A DNA stretch of 64,000 nt from Alcanivoracaceae bacterium (lineage in GTDB: Bacteria > Pseudomonadota > Gammaproteobacteria > Pseudomonadales > Alcanivoracaceae), in the NCBI GenBank assembly GCA_029213045.1, contig JARGPN010000015.1:1-64000 (forward strand). The letters are read 5' to 3'. The notes beneath the pieces were generated by a model, which saw only the letters and a list, made by a program, of their open reading frames with translations, ran no database searches and was not told where the DNA came from. The translations under genes and the position numbers were made by a program. Positions 16,849 through 26,922 of this stretch are shown in pieces (position 1 is the stretch's first letter; each line of letters opens with the position of its first letter).

Positions 16849-16881
16849 CCAGCCATCATGGTCTCCGTGCGTGATGGCTGG
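16849..16881 (+). terminator. Terminator-like hairpin after the lipoprotein gene
   Basis: CCAGCCATCA (16849-16858) and TGATGGCTGG (16872-16881) pair over 10 bp around a 13-nt loop, 21 bp after the stop codon. Only a weak pyrimidine stretch (CCCTTGTCCT) follows, so termination may be partial. Confidence 0.55.
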
Positions 16882-17001
16882 CCCTTGTCCTACCGAGCTC
16901 GTCCTTTCTCACTGCGCAGACTGAATCAATATTTGGCACTTAGGTGCACAAGTACCGTATCTCCGCCTACAATGCTAACAAGACTCACAGGAAGCGGTTT
17001 T

Positions 17002-19881
17002 ATGGGCAGCAACGCCAACGGTTCGATCCAACAACGCTCGGTCAGAGACATAATAAGAATTGGTAGCTTTATCACTGCATTACTGGCCTCTTCACTGGTC
17101 TCAGCCGCAGGTGAACGCACTGTTTGTCGCGAAGAAGCCATCACCGTAAAAGCCATACAAAAAGAAGTCACCGCATTAGGGCTACAGCAACAGCGTATTG
17201 AGCAGCTTTCTGCTGGCACGCTCCCTGCCGACGTCAATATTGAAGAGTTGTTAGGGGCACGCTTAAACAACGATAGATCGGTTGCGGTCGCGTTTGCGTC
17301 CACAAAAAATGAAAGCAACGCAACGCAGGATTGGCCCGAGTCACTCACCTGTAAATCCCTACAAGCCGAATACCAAGAATCGCTAAATGACCTCACTTGG
17401 CTGCGCGAAGACATTCGTAAGCGCCGACAGATTTGGTTATCGATACCCACTGAATTGCGTAAGATGCTGCGCACACTTTGGGTATCACGTCAGAAGCTGG
17501 AAATTCAGTATGGGAAACTTTCAGAGGCCCTAGCAGAAGCAAAGCTCGATATAGATTTAAATGAATCACCTGTAGGCGCTATTCATGCGCAGCAGCAAAT
17601 TCTACGCCTTAAAATTCTGCGTTTGCTGCCAAGCATTCGAGAAGATATTAGCCCTTCTGAAATCAATGAATTTTTAAGTCTTTGGCAATACGCCATCGAC
17701 ACCAAGATGGTGATCGGCTTTTTCGATCCAAACGAGGTGAACGCGCTACCCGAAAAAGTGCAGAAAGCTGGGCGAGAATATATCGACATGGCGCGTCTTG
17801 ACGCGCTGCAAATGCGCTATCTCATTAATCATATTCGTGGCTGGTTATGGCAAAACGCACACGAAACATTTATCGACGGCGTATCGAAAAATGGCGGCAT
17901 CACCAACTTGCTCGTTTACGAGCTACACGCAATTAAATTTAGACTCAGAGAATTGCGCAACAACATCTCCCTAGAGATCGCCACCCGTACAGGCAGTGAA
18001 CGTCCGGCAATCGCACTATCATCTCTTGCGCTGAGCTACCTTGTTGGCCTAGCCGCCATGGTATTGCTGGGCTATATCGCCAAGCGCATTGCACTTCTCG
18101 TCATAGTGTTTAATGAGCACATATCCCGGTCTGTCAAAAGCCGGCGATGGTTAAGCAATTTATCCCGCGTTCTGGGCGGCATCGCCCCCCTCGCACCGTG
18201 GATTGCAGGCTGGTACGGCATCCGCCTTCTTTCCTCTGCATACTCTCACTACGAACTGCCTTTTTTGGTGGCGCTGATCCCCTTTGCGCGAATATATATC
18301 CTGTACGGCGTGGTATCGCTCGTTAGTGAGTGGATGATATTGCGCATTGCACAGCAAGCAAGCGTATACCTCAGTAGCGAGCAAGCCAGCCTCATTCGCC
18401 CGTCCGCTCGTCGCACTGCCGCAATCATTGTATTGCCTTGGCTGGTTATGGATTTAGTGGCGACGGGAATCGGGCCGTCGCTAATTTTACGCCTGTGCGT
18501 ATTATTGAGCCTCTTCACGCTCTTCATCGCCATCGCGTTGCTACTTAATAAACGGCGCAGTGATTTATTAGTTGCAGTGCAATCCTTACTTCCCCCCAAG
18601 CTGGACCCTGTGGCGGAAAAGCTACTTAATGAGCGCTGGGTATTTTTATTCGCACCGCTAACACTTCCCATACTTCTGCTGTCGTTCATTACCTCCTTTA
18701 TTCATAAATTACTGATCGATTTCGATTGGTACCGAAAGTTATCGGCGCGCTGGTTTAAAATTAGAGCGCAGGCGTCCGAAGGAGGCGACGACGAGAGCGA
18801 AGCAGACGACTCAAAAATCGCCCAAGACTACGGTTGCTGGTTTGTAGATGAAAGCGATGATAAAGATTTGCCTTACATCAACTCAGGGCTACTTGCCGCC
18901 ACGCGCAAACAGCTTAACCGCTGGCTTGACGAAAACACTGAAGAAAACTCCCTACTTCTAACTGGCGAGCGCGGCATTGGAAAGACCAGCGCATTATCAA
19001 AGTTGACCGCATCACTCGCTGAAGATCACCCTGAGCTCAAAGTTGAACTCGTGCACGTCCCGGCAAAAACAAAAACACCTGCGGACGTTAAGAAGCTTAT
19101 CGGCGACGCGCTGGGAACGGACCTCTCAGATGGCCCTGGCGCACTTGTTCACAGTGATACTGCACGCGATCCAACACTCGTCATTTTGGATAACGCGCAG
19201 AATTTCTTTCTCAGCAACGTGGGCGGTATGGAAGGATGGCAAACGCTGCTTAGCCTCACCAACGCGAGATTGAATAATATCTTTTGGCTTATCGTGATCA
19301 ACAATCAAAGCTGGGCGTACATGAGCAATGTATTTGGCCGAGATTATCAATTCCGCAATGTACTGCGTGCCAAACGCTGGTCGCAAAACGACATTCGCTC
19401 ATTAATTCTTTCTCGCAATCATTTGAGCGGCTACAAAATTAAATATGATGAAATTTTGTTAGCAAACCGCGGGCCAGAAGCAGGCAACATACGCAATGCA
19501 GAGCAACGATACTTTAGTTTGCTGTGGGACGCGTGCAGAGGAAATCCCATGTTGGCACTGCGACTTTGGATGACGTCGGTTCACACCGATGGCAAAGAGG
19601 TTGTAGTCGGATTACCTGAAGAGCCCTCCTCCGCCGCCATTGAAAAAGTCGGTGGCAATTTATTATTTGTCTATGCCGCGGTGGTCATGCACGAAAACCT
19701 GAGCAGCGATGAAATCGTCGCCGCCACGTCGTTACCCGACAGTGTGGTGCGCTATGCACTGAAAACTGCATTTGACGCAGGCTTTTTGCAACGAAGTAAC
19801 GACGGCCGCTATCGCCTTGTGCCTCTTTGGTATCACACAATCACTAACTTGCTAGCGCGGAAGAATCTGTTACATGAATAA
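17002..19881 (+). CDS. Large membrane P-loop ATPase, partner of MscS-type channel
   Basis: I do not recognise a named family. The 959-residue protein has a signal peptide or anchor (IGSFITALLASSLVSAAG), then a roughly 300-residue exported, charged and helical domain with coiled-coil character. Five to seven membrane helices follow (from ALSSLALSYLVGLAAMVLLG to FAPLTLPILLLSFI). The cytoplasmic part has an acidic linker, then a P-loop ATPase: Walker A GERGIGKT at about 655-662, and LVILDNAQ with Asp730. An Asn stands where a Walker B Glu is usual. The C-terminal 70 residues look like a winged helix. The ATG at 17002 has AGGAAG in front; a frame from 16858 reads through the hairpin and is rejected. 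It overlaps the channel gene by 8 bp. Confidence 0.8.
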   Translation: MGSNANGSIQQRSVRDIIRIGSFITALLASSLVSAAGERTVCREEAITVKAIQKEVTALGLQQQRIEQLSAGTLPADVNIEELLGARLNNDRSVAVAFASTKNESNATQDWPESLTCKSLQAEYQESLNDLTWLREDIRKRRQIWLSIPTELRKMLRTLWVSRQKLEIQYGKLSEALAEAKLDIDLNESPVGAIHAQQQILRLKILRLLPSIREDISPSEINEFLSLWQYAIDTKMVIGFFDPNEVNALPEKVQKAGREYIDMARLDALQMRYLINHIRGWLWQNAHETFIDGVSKNGGITNLLVYELHAIKFRLRELRNNISLEIATRTGSERPAIALSSLALSYLVGLAAMVLLGYIAKRIALLVIVFNEHISRSVKSRRWLSNLSRVLGGIAPLAPWIAGWYGIRLLSSAYSHYELPFLVALIPFARIYILYGVVSLVSEWMILRIAQQASVYLSSEQASLIRPSARRTAAIIVLPWLVMDLVATGIGPSLILRLCVLLSLFTLFIAIALLLNKRRSDLLVAVQSLLPPKLDPVAEKLLNERWVFLFAPLTLPILLLSFITSFIHKLLIDFDWYRKLSARWFKIRAQASEGGDDESEADDSKIAQDYGCWFVDESDDKDLPYINSGLLAATRKQLNRWLDENTEENSLLLTGERGIGKTSALSKLTASLAEDHPELKVELVHVPAKTKTPADVKKLIGDALGTDLSDGPGALVHSDTARDPTLVILDNAQNFFLSNVGGMEGWQTLLSLTNARLNNIFWLIVINNQSWAYMSNVFGRDYQFRNVLRAKRWSQNDIRSLILSRNHLSGYKIKYDEILLANRGPEAGNIRNAEQRYFSLLWDACRGNPMLALRLWMTSVHTDGKEVVVGLPEEPSSAAIEKVGGNLLFVYAAVVMHENLSSDEIVAATSLPDSVVRYALKTAFDAGFLQRSNDGRYRLVPLWYHTITNLLARKNLLHE

Positions 19882-20686
19882 CAACGATATCGTCAGCGAT
19901 CTTGCGGTCGTCGCAGACATGTTCAATGTCTATGCAATGCTACTTTTAGTTTTGGGTGGCAGCCTTATTTGGGCCATCAACTGGAGCATACGTCGTCTTA
20001 GCCAAAATCTAATGGAGCGTTTACCGTCACGTCGCTTCTTAGTTCTGCAAATTTCCACACTGATAAGCTTCACCTTGTATATTGCTGGCACAATCTCATT
20101 GATTGTCGGGGTACTTCAACCTCCCAAAGAATTTATGCTTGCCGCAGGCGGCTCCATCGCCGTCGCACTCGGCTTTGCACTGAAAGATATTGCAGCGTCG
20201 CTGGTTGCAGGATTGCTGCTGTTGTTCGACCGACCTTTCAGAGTGGGCGACCGAGTGTCATTTGATAAAGTTTATGGGGAGATAGTGTCTATCGGTTTGC
20301 GTGCGGTTCGCTTGCAAACACTCGACGACAACCTGGTCACCATTCCCAACTCGCGCTTTATTACTGACGTGGTTGCGTCAGGCAATGCTGGCGCATTGGA
20401 CATGATGGTAGTGACAGATTTCCATATCGCACTAGACGCTGACATCGAAAAAGCGCAGAGCATTATTCGCGAGGTCATCGTAACCAGCCGCTATGCGTAC
20501 TTGAAAAAGCCTGTGGATTTTGCGATTGAGGAAGTGGCCGTTGCGAATCGCATTGGCATAAGACTGCGAGCAAAAGCATACGTGCTAGATGTGCATTACG
20601 AAAAAGCGTTCCAAAGCGATATCGTCCTGCGCGTATCAACGCTTTTCCGAGAAAACAGTATTAAGCGCCCGTTGTTTTCGGAGTGA
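19874..20686 (+). CDS. MscS-family mechanosensitive channel protein
   Basis: This is a small-conductance mechanosensitive channel homologue of 270 residues. Three membrane segments fill about residues 15-115. The pore helix region GSIAVALGFALKDIAASLVAGLLLLFDRPFRVGD has the Gly/Ala packing of TM3, and the beta domain follows with TLDDNLVTIPNSRFI. The C-terminal alpha/beta vestibule domain is present. Its ATG overlaps the ATPase stop (ATGAATAA), so the two are translationally coupled. This pairing suggests the ATPase controls or is controlled by the channel, which is inference. The stop codon lies inside the terminator hairpin. Confidence 0.93.
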   Translation: MNNNDIVSDLAVVADMFNVYAMLLLVLGGSLIWAINWSIRRLSQNLMERLPSRRFLVLQISTLISFTLYIAGTISLIVGVLQPPKEFMLAAGGSIAVALGFALKDIAASLVAGLLLLFDRPFRVGDRVSFDKVYGEIVSIGLRAVRLQTLDDNLVTIPNSRFITDVVASGNAGALDMMVVTDFHIALDADIEKAQSIIREVIVTSRYAYLKKPVDFAIEEVAVANRIGIRLRAKAYVLDVHYEKAFQSDIVLRVSTLFRENSIKRPLFSE

Positions 20687-20704
20687 CTCCAAAAGAGTCA
20701 CTCC
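20680..20704. terminator. Bidirectional hairpin between mscS-like and wbpM-like genes
   Basis: GGAGTGACTC (20680-20689) and GAGTCACTCC (20695-20704) form a perfect 10-bp stem with the 5-nt loop CAAAA. The stem includes the channel stop codon. The genes on either side converge, so it can serve both, although no long T-run follows on either side. Confidence 0.6.
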
Positions 20705-20767
20705 ACTTGATCTAATTCCCGCAGCAGCACATACAAATACTGTTAGCGCTGCGGAATGCGACATGTG

Positions 20768-22717
20768 TCAGTGAAGGTGCGAAGATTTCTCTGGACGCTG
20801 CGTCTTTGATTGAAGCTGTGACCTCTGCTCATCAAGTGAAGCGTTTGCTGCCTCGGAGACGATATAACCCGCAACACATTGACTTAATAAACGCCGAACA
20901 CCTAGATCATCTCCTTCATGCAGCAGCTCTCTCATCGAGCCAATAATGTTCGATAATTCGCCCCATGGAATGAGCTCTTCGTGCGCACGCATGATCGCAG
21001 GATGATCAGTGCCAACGCTCTGCTCACCGATTAACAGCTCTTCGTACAGCTTTTCGCCCGCGCGCAATCCCGAGAACTGAACTTCAATATCCCCATCAAG
21101 ATTGTCGCAATCACGAACCGTTAACCCCATCAGGTGAATCATCGTGACCGCCAGATCAAAGATACGAACAGGCTCGCCCATATCGAGAACAAATACCTCT
21201 CCTCCGTTGGCCATACTGCCCGCTTGAATGACTAACTGCGCTGCTTCAGGGATTGTCATAAAGTAGCGCGTTACCTCTGGATGAGTAACGGTCACCGGCC
21301 CACCCGCGCGAATTTGTTGCCGAAACAGGGGCACAACAGAACCTGATGAGCCGAGTACGTTTCCAAAGCGCACCATTGAAAATATGGTGTTGCTGCCTCG
21401 ATCGGCAAAGCTCTGCAACACTAGCTCGGCCATGCGCTTGCTCGCGCCCATCACATTAGTTGGTCGCACGGCTTTATCAGTCGAAATTAGAATAAAGCGT
21501 TCTACACCCGCCCGCTCGGCCTCTTCCGCCATCACCAAGGTGCCGGACACATTATTGTCCACGCCGGATTGAATATTATGTTCAACAATGGGGACATGCT
21601 TATACGCCGCAGCATGATAAACGGTTTGCACTTGATACTTGCGTAACGTCGACACAATGAGCTTTCTATTTAACACCGAACCTAGCGCTGCATCTAATTC
21701 AACACCATGTTCTTCACACAACGGCGATAATTCGCGCTCTAGCGCGTACAAGGCATATTCACTGAGTTCAAGGAGTATCAAACGCTCGGGTTTTAACAAC
21801 ACTAACTGACGGCAAAGCTCACTGCCTATAGAGCCGCCAGCGCCGGTTACAAGAACATTTTTACCTTTTACCGAAGCATGCAATAGCTTCTCATTCGGCG
21901 GCACAGAGTCTCGGCCTAGCAAGTCTTCAATGGCAACATCGCGTACATCTTCGATATAAGCTCTACCATTAATAATATCAGGCAAGGCAGGAATCGATTT
22001 AACGGTGACATGAAGCGTTTCCAAAAAATGCACAATATCCAAACGAGTTCTACGAGAAATTGATGGCATCGAAAGCAGAACGGTATCAATCGTTCCCTCT
22101 TCGACCGCTTTGCATAAGCCGTCGCGCCCCAACACTTTGATACCCTGAATGGTCGTGCCGTGCAGACGTTTATCATCGTCAACAAATACCGCAGGCCAAA
22201 AATCGCCATCATTTTGCAACGCCGATGCGGCTTGTGCACCTGCTGCGCCGGCGCCGTAAATAGCCACAGCAATACGCGAGCCAAACGAACCTACCACCCA
22301 ATATAGATAGCGCCGCATCAGGAATCTACTTCCACCGAGGTAGAGAACACCGAGCAACCAGTAAATAATAAATACCGAACGCGGAACGAATTTTGCTGGC
22401 CACATATATGCGAGAGCCGCTAGCACCGCAGTCGCAACGGTCATGCCGAGGACGATAGACCAAACCGTCTCGCTACCGAGGTAGCGCACGACCATTTGAT
22501 AAAAGTTGCTGAAGTACAATACCGCCACGGTAATAATCGGTGCAGCAAAGATAAGCCAACTATCAAGCGGCAGTGTTAATCCCGTGTCCAAGCGAATAGC
22601 AAAGGCCAGAATGATCGCACACGGGAAGGCGAGCAGATCGATGCCGATCATCAAGGATTGCTTCGCCGCGCGCGGCAAAGACAGTAATTTAGATTGGTAA
22701 CGAAGAAAAATATTCAT
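20768..22717 (-). CDS. wbpM: WbpM/PglF-type UDP-GlcNAc 4,6-dehydratase
   Basis: This membrane enzyme makes UDP-4-keto-6-deoxy-GlcNAc, the first step to bacillosamine- and QuiNAc-type sugars. The 649-residue protein has four N-terminal membrane segments, then a Rossmann-like domain, then the catalytic SDR domain with VTGAGGSIGSELCRQL. The active region STDKAVRPTNVMGASKRMAE has Met in place of the usual SDR Tyr, the hallmark of the PglF/WbpM/FlaA1 group. RFGNVLGSSGSVVPLF follows. The ATG at 22717 was preferred to 22747. It works with the PglE-, PglD- and PglC-like genes 8-10 kb upstream and forms the end of the polysaccharide locus, as wbpM does in Pseudomonas. Confidence 0.92.
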   Translation of the reverse strand: MNIFLRYQSKLLSLPRAAKQSLMIGIDLLAFPCAIILAFAIRLDTGLTLPLDSWLIFAAPIITVAVLYFSNFYQMVVRYLGSETVWSIVLGMTVATAVLAALAYMWPAKFVPRSVFIIYWLLGVLYLGGSRFLMRRYLYWVVGSFGSRIAVAIYGAGAAGAQAASALQNDGDFWPAVFVDDDKRLHGTTIQGIKVLGRDGLCKAVEEGTIDTVLLSMPSISRRTRLDIVHFLETLHVTVKSIPALPDIINGRAYIEDVRDVAIEDLLGRDSVPPNEKLLHASVKGKNVLVTGAGGSIGSELCRQLVLLKPERLILLELSEYALYALERELSPLCEEHGVELDAALGSVLNRKLIVSTLRKYQVQTVYHAAAYKHVPIVEHNIQSGVDNNVSGTLVMAEEAERAGVERFILISTDKAVRPTNVMGASKRMAELVLQSFADRGSNTIFSMVRFGNVLGSSGSVVPLFRQQIRAGGPVTVTHPEVTRYFMTIPEAAQLVIQAGSMANGGEVFVLDMGEPVRIFDLAVTMIHLMGLTVRDCDNLDGDIEVQFSGLRAGEKLYEELLIGEQSVGTDHPAIMRAHEELIPWGELSNIIGSMRELLHEGDDLGVRRLLSQCVAGYIVSEAANASLDEQRSQLQSKTQRPEKSSHLH

Positions 22718-22839
22718 ATTTGTCCTGTGATAACTTTTCCCTGTCATATCTCAAGCGCTACGCAACAAAAAAGTATGTAGCGCGCATCTCTTTGTCGTTT
22801 AGAACATCCTGTTTAAACCACTGCATTAAAACGATCGAT

Positions 22840-24474
22840 CTATTGCTGTTCATTCAGCCCGCTACGAATCAACGCAACCAAGCCGTTTGTAGAGCTATCC
22901 GACACCGATCCCGTCGCTTCGCCCCGAATATGCGCCAACGTTTCGGTAGCAATTTTTTTGCCCATTTCCACGCCCCACTGATCGAAAGGATTAATTCCCC
23001 AAATCACAGCCTGCGTGAAAACCTTGTGCTCATATGCCGCCATCAACATACCTAGCGAAAATGGCGTCAGTGTATCGAGCAACAACGTCGAACTAGGTTG
23101 GTTTCCGCGGTAGCGCTTGTAGCCAGGCAACTGCTCGCCGGCCGGCAGGGCCGCCTCACCCAGGGCCAACAGTCGCGATTGGGCTAAACAATTCGCTAAC
23201 GCCAGCTCATGCTGATACACCAGTTCAACGGCCGCCTCACCGTGCACCGCCTCTTGGTACCGGCTAGCCGGCGCAATAAAGTCACAGGTTACTGCTTGCG
23301 TACCTTGATGCAGCAGCTGATAGAACGCATGTTGTGCGTTCGGGCCAACGTCGCCCCATACTACTGGACAAGTTTGCCCTTCAACGGGTTCCCCGTCGCG
23401 GCGCACAGACTTGCCGTTAGATTCCATCTCCAACTGAGACAGATACGACGGCAGATACTTCAAACGTCCATCATACGGCAAGATCGCCTGCGCACCGATA
23501 TGCAGGTAGTTCGTGTTCCAGACGCCAATCAACGCCATCAGGACAGGGATATTTTCCGTCCACGGCGCCGACTCGAAGTGTTGATCGAGTCGGTGCGCTC
23601 CTTCCAGCATTTGGCGAAAATTATCCATGCCGATCTTTAAGGCCACGGGCAAACCAATGGCTGACCACACTGAAAAGCGTCCGCCGACCCAGTCCCACAA
23701 TGCCAGCTGATTTTCCTCGGGGATGCCCCACTCAAGCATGGCATCCGCTTTCGACGACACACCCAAGAAGTGACACCGAATCAACGCCGGATCATCGCCA
23801 AAAGCTCTTTCAAGCCAAGCGCGTGCTGTATTGGCGTTATATAAAGTATCCACCGTAGAAAATGACTTGGATGAAATAATAAATAGCGTTGTTTGCGGAG
23901 CAAGCTGACGAAGCAAATGGGAAACCTGACTGCCATCCATCGTCGAAACATAATGAATATTTAAACCCTTGGCAGATTCAGGCGCTGTATCTTCCAGCGC
24001 ACGACAACACATCAAAGGCCCAAGGTCCGACCCGCCAACACCAATATTAACGATGTCAGTGATGGTATCTCCCGCAAACCCTCGCCACTGGCCCGCATGA
24101 ATTTTTGCGACCAGCGTTTCCATTTTTTGTAATTGCTGATGCACGCCCTTTAGCTCTACGCTTTTTGCATCCTCTGTAGACGGGCTACGCAGCAACCAAT
24201 GCATAGCCGCGCGCCCTTCCGTGCTATTAATTTTATCCCCTGCAAAAAGCTGCTTAATCCAACCACCTAAATCAGCCGCATCGGCGGCATCAGAAAGTAA
24301 CTGCAATGCGGTTTCATCAACGCGCTGCTTACTAAAATCTATTAGCAGCGGTCCAACGCGGCGACTAAATTTTTCAAAACGCGCCGCATCTTTTTCAAAC
24401 AACTCACTGAGATGCACGGTCAGCAGCTTGTTTGCATGCTCGGTCAGTTTTAGCGTGTTATCAGTTGCGCTCAT
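22840..24474 (-). CDS. pgi: Glucose-6-phosphate isomerase
   Basis: This enzyme interconverts glucose 6-phosphate and fructose 6-phosphate in glycolysis and sugar-nucleotide supply. The 544-residue protein carries both family signatures: [15 protein letters not shown], and the [20 protein letters not shown] region with its neighbouring PYDGR. The C-terminal [15 protein letters not shown] is also typical. GGGAAG lies in front of the ATG at 24474. It starts 22 bp after the stop of the degenerate ugd paralogue and ends about 120 bp before the wbpM-like gene. Placement in a polysaccharide locus is common in gammaproteobacteria. Confidence 0.97.
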   Translation of the reverse strand: MSATDNTLKLTEHANKLLTVHLSELFEKDAARFEKFSRRVGPLLIDFSKQRVDETALQLLSDAADAADLGGWIKQLFAGDKINSTEGRAAMHWLLRSPSTEDAKSVELKGVHQQLQKMETLVAKIHAGQWRGFAGDTITDIVNIGVGGSDLGPLMCCRALEDTAPESAKGLNIHYVSTMDGSQVSHLLRQLAPQTTLFIISSKSFSTVDTLYNANTARAWLERAFGDDPALIRCHFLGVSSKADAMLEWGIPEENQLALWDWVGGRFSVWSAIGLPVALKIGMDNFRQMLEGAHRLDQHFESAPWTENIPVLMALIGVWNTNYLHIGAQAILPYDGRLKYLPSYLSQLEMESNGKSVRRDGEPVEGQTCPVVWGDVGPNAQHAFYQLLHQGTQAVTCDFIAPASRYQEAVHGEAAVELVYQHELALANCLAQSRLLALGEAALPAGEQLPGYKRYRGNQPSSTLLLDTLTPFSLGMLMAAYEHKVFTQAVIWGINPFDQWGVEMGKKIATETLAHIRGEATGSVSDSSTNGLVALIRSGLNEQQ

Positions 24475-24496
24475 AGCTTCCCACTTGTGCTGTTTC

Positions 24497-25795
24497 TCAG
24501 CCTCGGCCAACGCCGTAGTACTCAAATCCATGCTCCCGCACGTACTCAGGACCGTAGATGTTTCGTCCGTCTAATAGTAGCGGAGTTTTCATTATGGACT
24601 TCAGTTTGATGAAATCGGGCTGCCAATAACATTTCCATTCGGTTACCAGCATTAATGCATCAGCACCCTTCGCGGCATCATATTCGTCATTAAAATATTC
24701 GATGTTAGGATGCCCCATATATCGATGCGCTAAAGTAGGCATCGCCTGTGGATCATGAATCCTCAAGGATGCGCCCTGCGCAAGCAAAGCGTCTATCAAT
24801 CGCAATGCTGGGGCATTTTCAATTCGGTGGGTATTTGGCTTAAACGCCGCGCCCCAGATGGTTACCGTTTTATTTTCTAGGCGACGATCATAGTGCTGCC
24901 ATAATTTTCTAAACAGCACTTCTTTTTGGTGTTCATTGATCGCTAACACTTGATGCAATAACCCAGACGCCACGCCGCTCGACGCCAACGTATCCACTAA
25001 GCTCATTAGGTCGCGCGAAAAACTCAAGCCGCCAAAGCCACAACCAGGGTACAAGTAGGCATCTCCGATACGTCCGTCGGCGCCCAAACCTTGACGCACT
25101 TTCTCGATATCCACGCCGAATACATCGGCCAAATTGGCCATTTCATTCATAAAACTCAATCGAGTGGCCAACATTCCGTTGATGGCGAGCTTGGTAAACT
25201 CTGCCTCTGAGGGCAGCATTGTTAAAATTCCATCGCGACGGCGATTAAACGGACGTAAAACTTCTTTCACTAACTTTTCGGCGGCGGCGTTATTACAACC
25301 GAGCACAAAATGTGCGGGGCGGGTAAAGTTTTGCAACGCCGCACCTTCTTGCAAAACATCTGGCAAGCTCACAGATACAAAGCGGGCATCGGATTTTTCT
25401 GGCAGAGATTGTTGGAACACTGCCGTAAATGAATCGGTTGTACCCACTGCAAACGTCGACTGATTTACTAACAACCAAGACCTACTAGGCAAGGTAGCAA
25501 ATCGACGAACAATATCGTTAGCAAGCGGCAGCGCGCTAGGCGCGAGAGAGATAAACACAACACTCACATCGTCGGCAGGCGGCTGATCCACTGACACAAA
25601 GACCAAACGACCTTCTTGCTGCTGCTCCAACAAAAGCTCGGGCAAATCGGGTTCACGAAACGGACACTCTCCGGCAGAGAGCGCTTGTAACAGCGGCATA
25701 TCTGGCACATGCAGCACCACATCGTTACCCGTAGACGCTAACGCTGCGGCAGAAACTAACGCACAAAGTGTGTCGCCATAAACGTCCAGTTTCAT
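24497..25795 (-). CDS. Degenerate UDP-glucose dehydrogenase paralogue, probably inactive
   Basis: The 432-residue protein has the overall fold and length of UDP-glucose 6-dehydrogenase: [26 protein letters not shown] and a C-terminal [10 protein letters not shown]. Its key residues have changed. The GxGxxG of the NAD site is GDTLCA near residue 8. The NPEFLKEG block reads LPDVLQEG. The catalytic Cys of GGSCFPKD is Ser258 in GGLSFSRD. The lysine before NGMLA is kept. The frame is intact and long, so it is under selection, but it is unlikely to catalyse the normal four-electron oxidation. It lies between galU and pgi in one strand-uniform row, 8 bp from galU. A regulatory or scaffolding role, or another substrate, is possible. 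Confidence 0.85.
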   Translation of the reverse strand: MKLDVYGDTLCALVSAAALASTGNDVVLHVPDMPLLQALSAGECPFREPDLPELLLEQQQEGRLVFVSVDQPPADDVSVVFISLAPSALPLANDIVRRFATLPSRSWLLVNQSTFAVGTTDSFTAVFQQSLPEKSDARFVSVSLPDVLQEGAALQNFTRPAHFVLGCNNAAAEKLVKEVLRPFNRRRDGILTMLPSEAEFTKLAINGMLATRLSFMNEMANLADVFGVDIEKVRQGLGADGRIGDAYLYPGCGFGGLSFSRDLMSLVDTLASSGVASGLLHQVLAINEHQKEVLFRKLWQHYDRRLENKTVTIWGAAFKPNTHRIENAPALRLIDALLAQGASLRIHDPQAMPTLAHRYMGHPNIEYFNDEYDAAKGADALMLVTEWKCYWQPDFIKLKSIMKTPLLLDGRNIYGPEYVREHGFEYYGVGRG

Positions 25796-25803
25796 GGGGA
25801 TTC

Positions 25804-26685
25804 CTATTGATACTGTTTAATTAAATCCGCAAAGCCACTTCCCACTTCTGGGTGGCGTAGCGCATAGGCTAACGTCGCCTGTAAATAGCCGAGCTTGCTA
25901 CCACAGTCATAGGTCTTTCCGGTCATGCTGTATGCATCGACGGCTTGCTGATCGATCAACGTTGCGATGGCATCGGTTAATTGAATTTCGTCACCGGCGC
26001 CTGGTTTGGTTTCTGCCAGCATGGAAAATATTTCTGGCGGTAATATATAACGCCCAACGATGGCGAGATTAGATGGCGCTTTCTCTACGGGTGGCTTTTC
26101 AACAACAGCAGTCATCGCCTTGCTTTCACCAGCTTTTGGCGCTTCAGCTTTTAACGCGACCACGCCATATTGATTGACTAATTCGTTCGGCACTGGCGCT
26201 ACCATGATTTGCGCGTGATTATTTTCTTCGTAGCGCTGAATCATGTTGGCCAAGTCATTATTTTTTTGCTCTTCGTTATCGATCAGTACGTCTGGCAGTA
26301 GCACAGCAAACGGTTCATCACCAATGACATCCCGCGCACACAACACGGCATGACCTAACCCAAGTGCTTTGCCTTGCCTCACTGCAACAACGCAAACGTC
26401 AGCCGGAATTATCGACTTTAACGTTTCCAACAACTTGACCTTACCGCGTCGCTCAAGCTCAGCTTCTAATTCATAATTCACATCGAAATGATCTTCGATG
26501 GAGCGCTTCGCAGAATGCGTTACTAACACTATTTCGCGCACACCGGCAGCCACCGCCTCTTCCACCACATATTGAATCACCGGCTTATCCACCACCGTGA
26601 TCATTTCTTTTGCAATGGACTTAGTGGCTGGCAAAAAACGCGTGCCTAACCCGGCAACAGGTAATACCGCTTTTTTAACTTGCAT
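25804..26685 (-). CDS. galU: UTP-glucose-1-phosphate uridylyltransferase
   Basis: This enzyme makes UDP-glucose from UTP and glucose 1-phosphate for polysaccharide and LPS synthesis. The 293-residue protein starts at the ATG at 26685 (MQVKKAVLPVAGLGTRFLPATK), the family nucleotide-binding block. It has PVIQYVVEEAVAAG, FAVLLPDVLIDN and VVEKPPVEKAPSNLAIVGRY. A longer reading to 26787 is unlikely. A candidate extended -10 element lies in the 237-bp gap upstream. Its product feeds both galE and ugd. Confidence 0.97.
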   Translation of the reverse strand: MQVKKAVLPVAGLGTRFLPATKSIAKEMITVVDKPVIQYVVEEAVAAGVREIVLVTHSAKRSIEDHFDVNYELEAELERRGKVKLLETLKSIIPADVCVVAVRQGKALGLGHAVLCARDVIGDEPFAVLLPDVLIDNEEQKNNDLANMIQRYEENNHAQIMVAPVPNELVNQYGVVALKAEAPKAGESKAMTAVVEKPPVEKAPSNLAIVGRYILPPEIFSMLAETKPGAGDEIQLTDAIATLIDQQAVDAYSMTGKTYDCGSKLGYLQATLAYALRHPEVGSGFADLIKQYQ

Positions 26686-26843
26686 TGGATACTTGCTCAC
26701 TGATGTTGTTCGCGTCGATTGCCCCGACCTAGGGGACAACCCTTTCATTCTTCGAGCGCTGTTAATGCACGCAGGCATGACTATCAATACGGAAATGGCT
26801 GCAAGGCAGCCCGTTCAGAATGGATACAGCGTCGTCAGATAGC

Positions 26844-26852
26844 ACTATATCA
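26844..26852 (-). promoter_or_regulatory. Candidate extended -10 element before galU
   Basis: Read on the minus strand, TGATATAGT matches an extended -10 (TGn followed by TATAGT) about 160 bp upstream of galU. A convincing -35 hexamer was not seen. No other feature was found in this 237-bp gap, except a weak short GCCC/GGGC hairpin next to the galE stop. Confidence 0.3.
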
Positions 26853-26922
26853 GGTTGAAGTATTATTGCGCAGGGCGCCTAAGCCTTGAACTAGGCCTAA
26901 AACGCCCATTAGACGGGCTAGT

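Noticed and set aside
16858-17001. N-terminal extension of the large ATPase
   Set aside because: It starts inside the hairpin after the lipoprotein gene and has no ribosome site, while the ATG at 17002 has a good one followed by a signal peptide.
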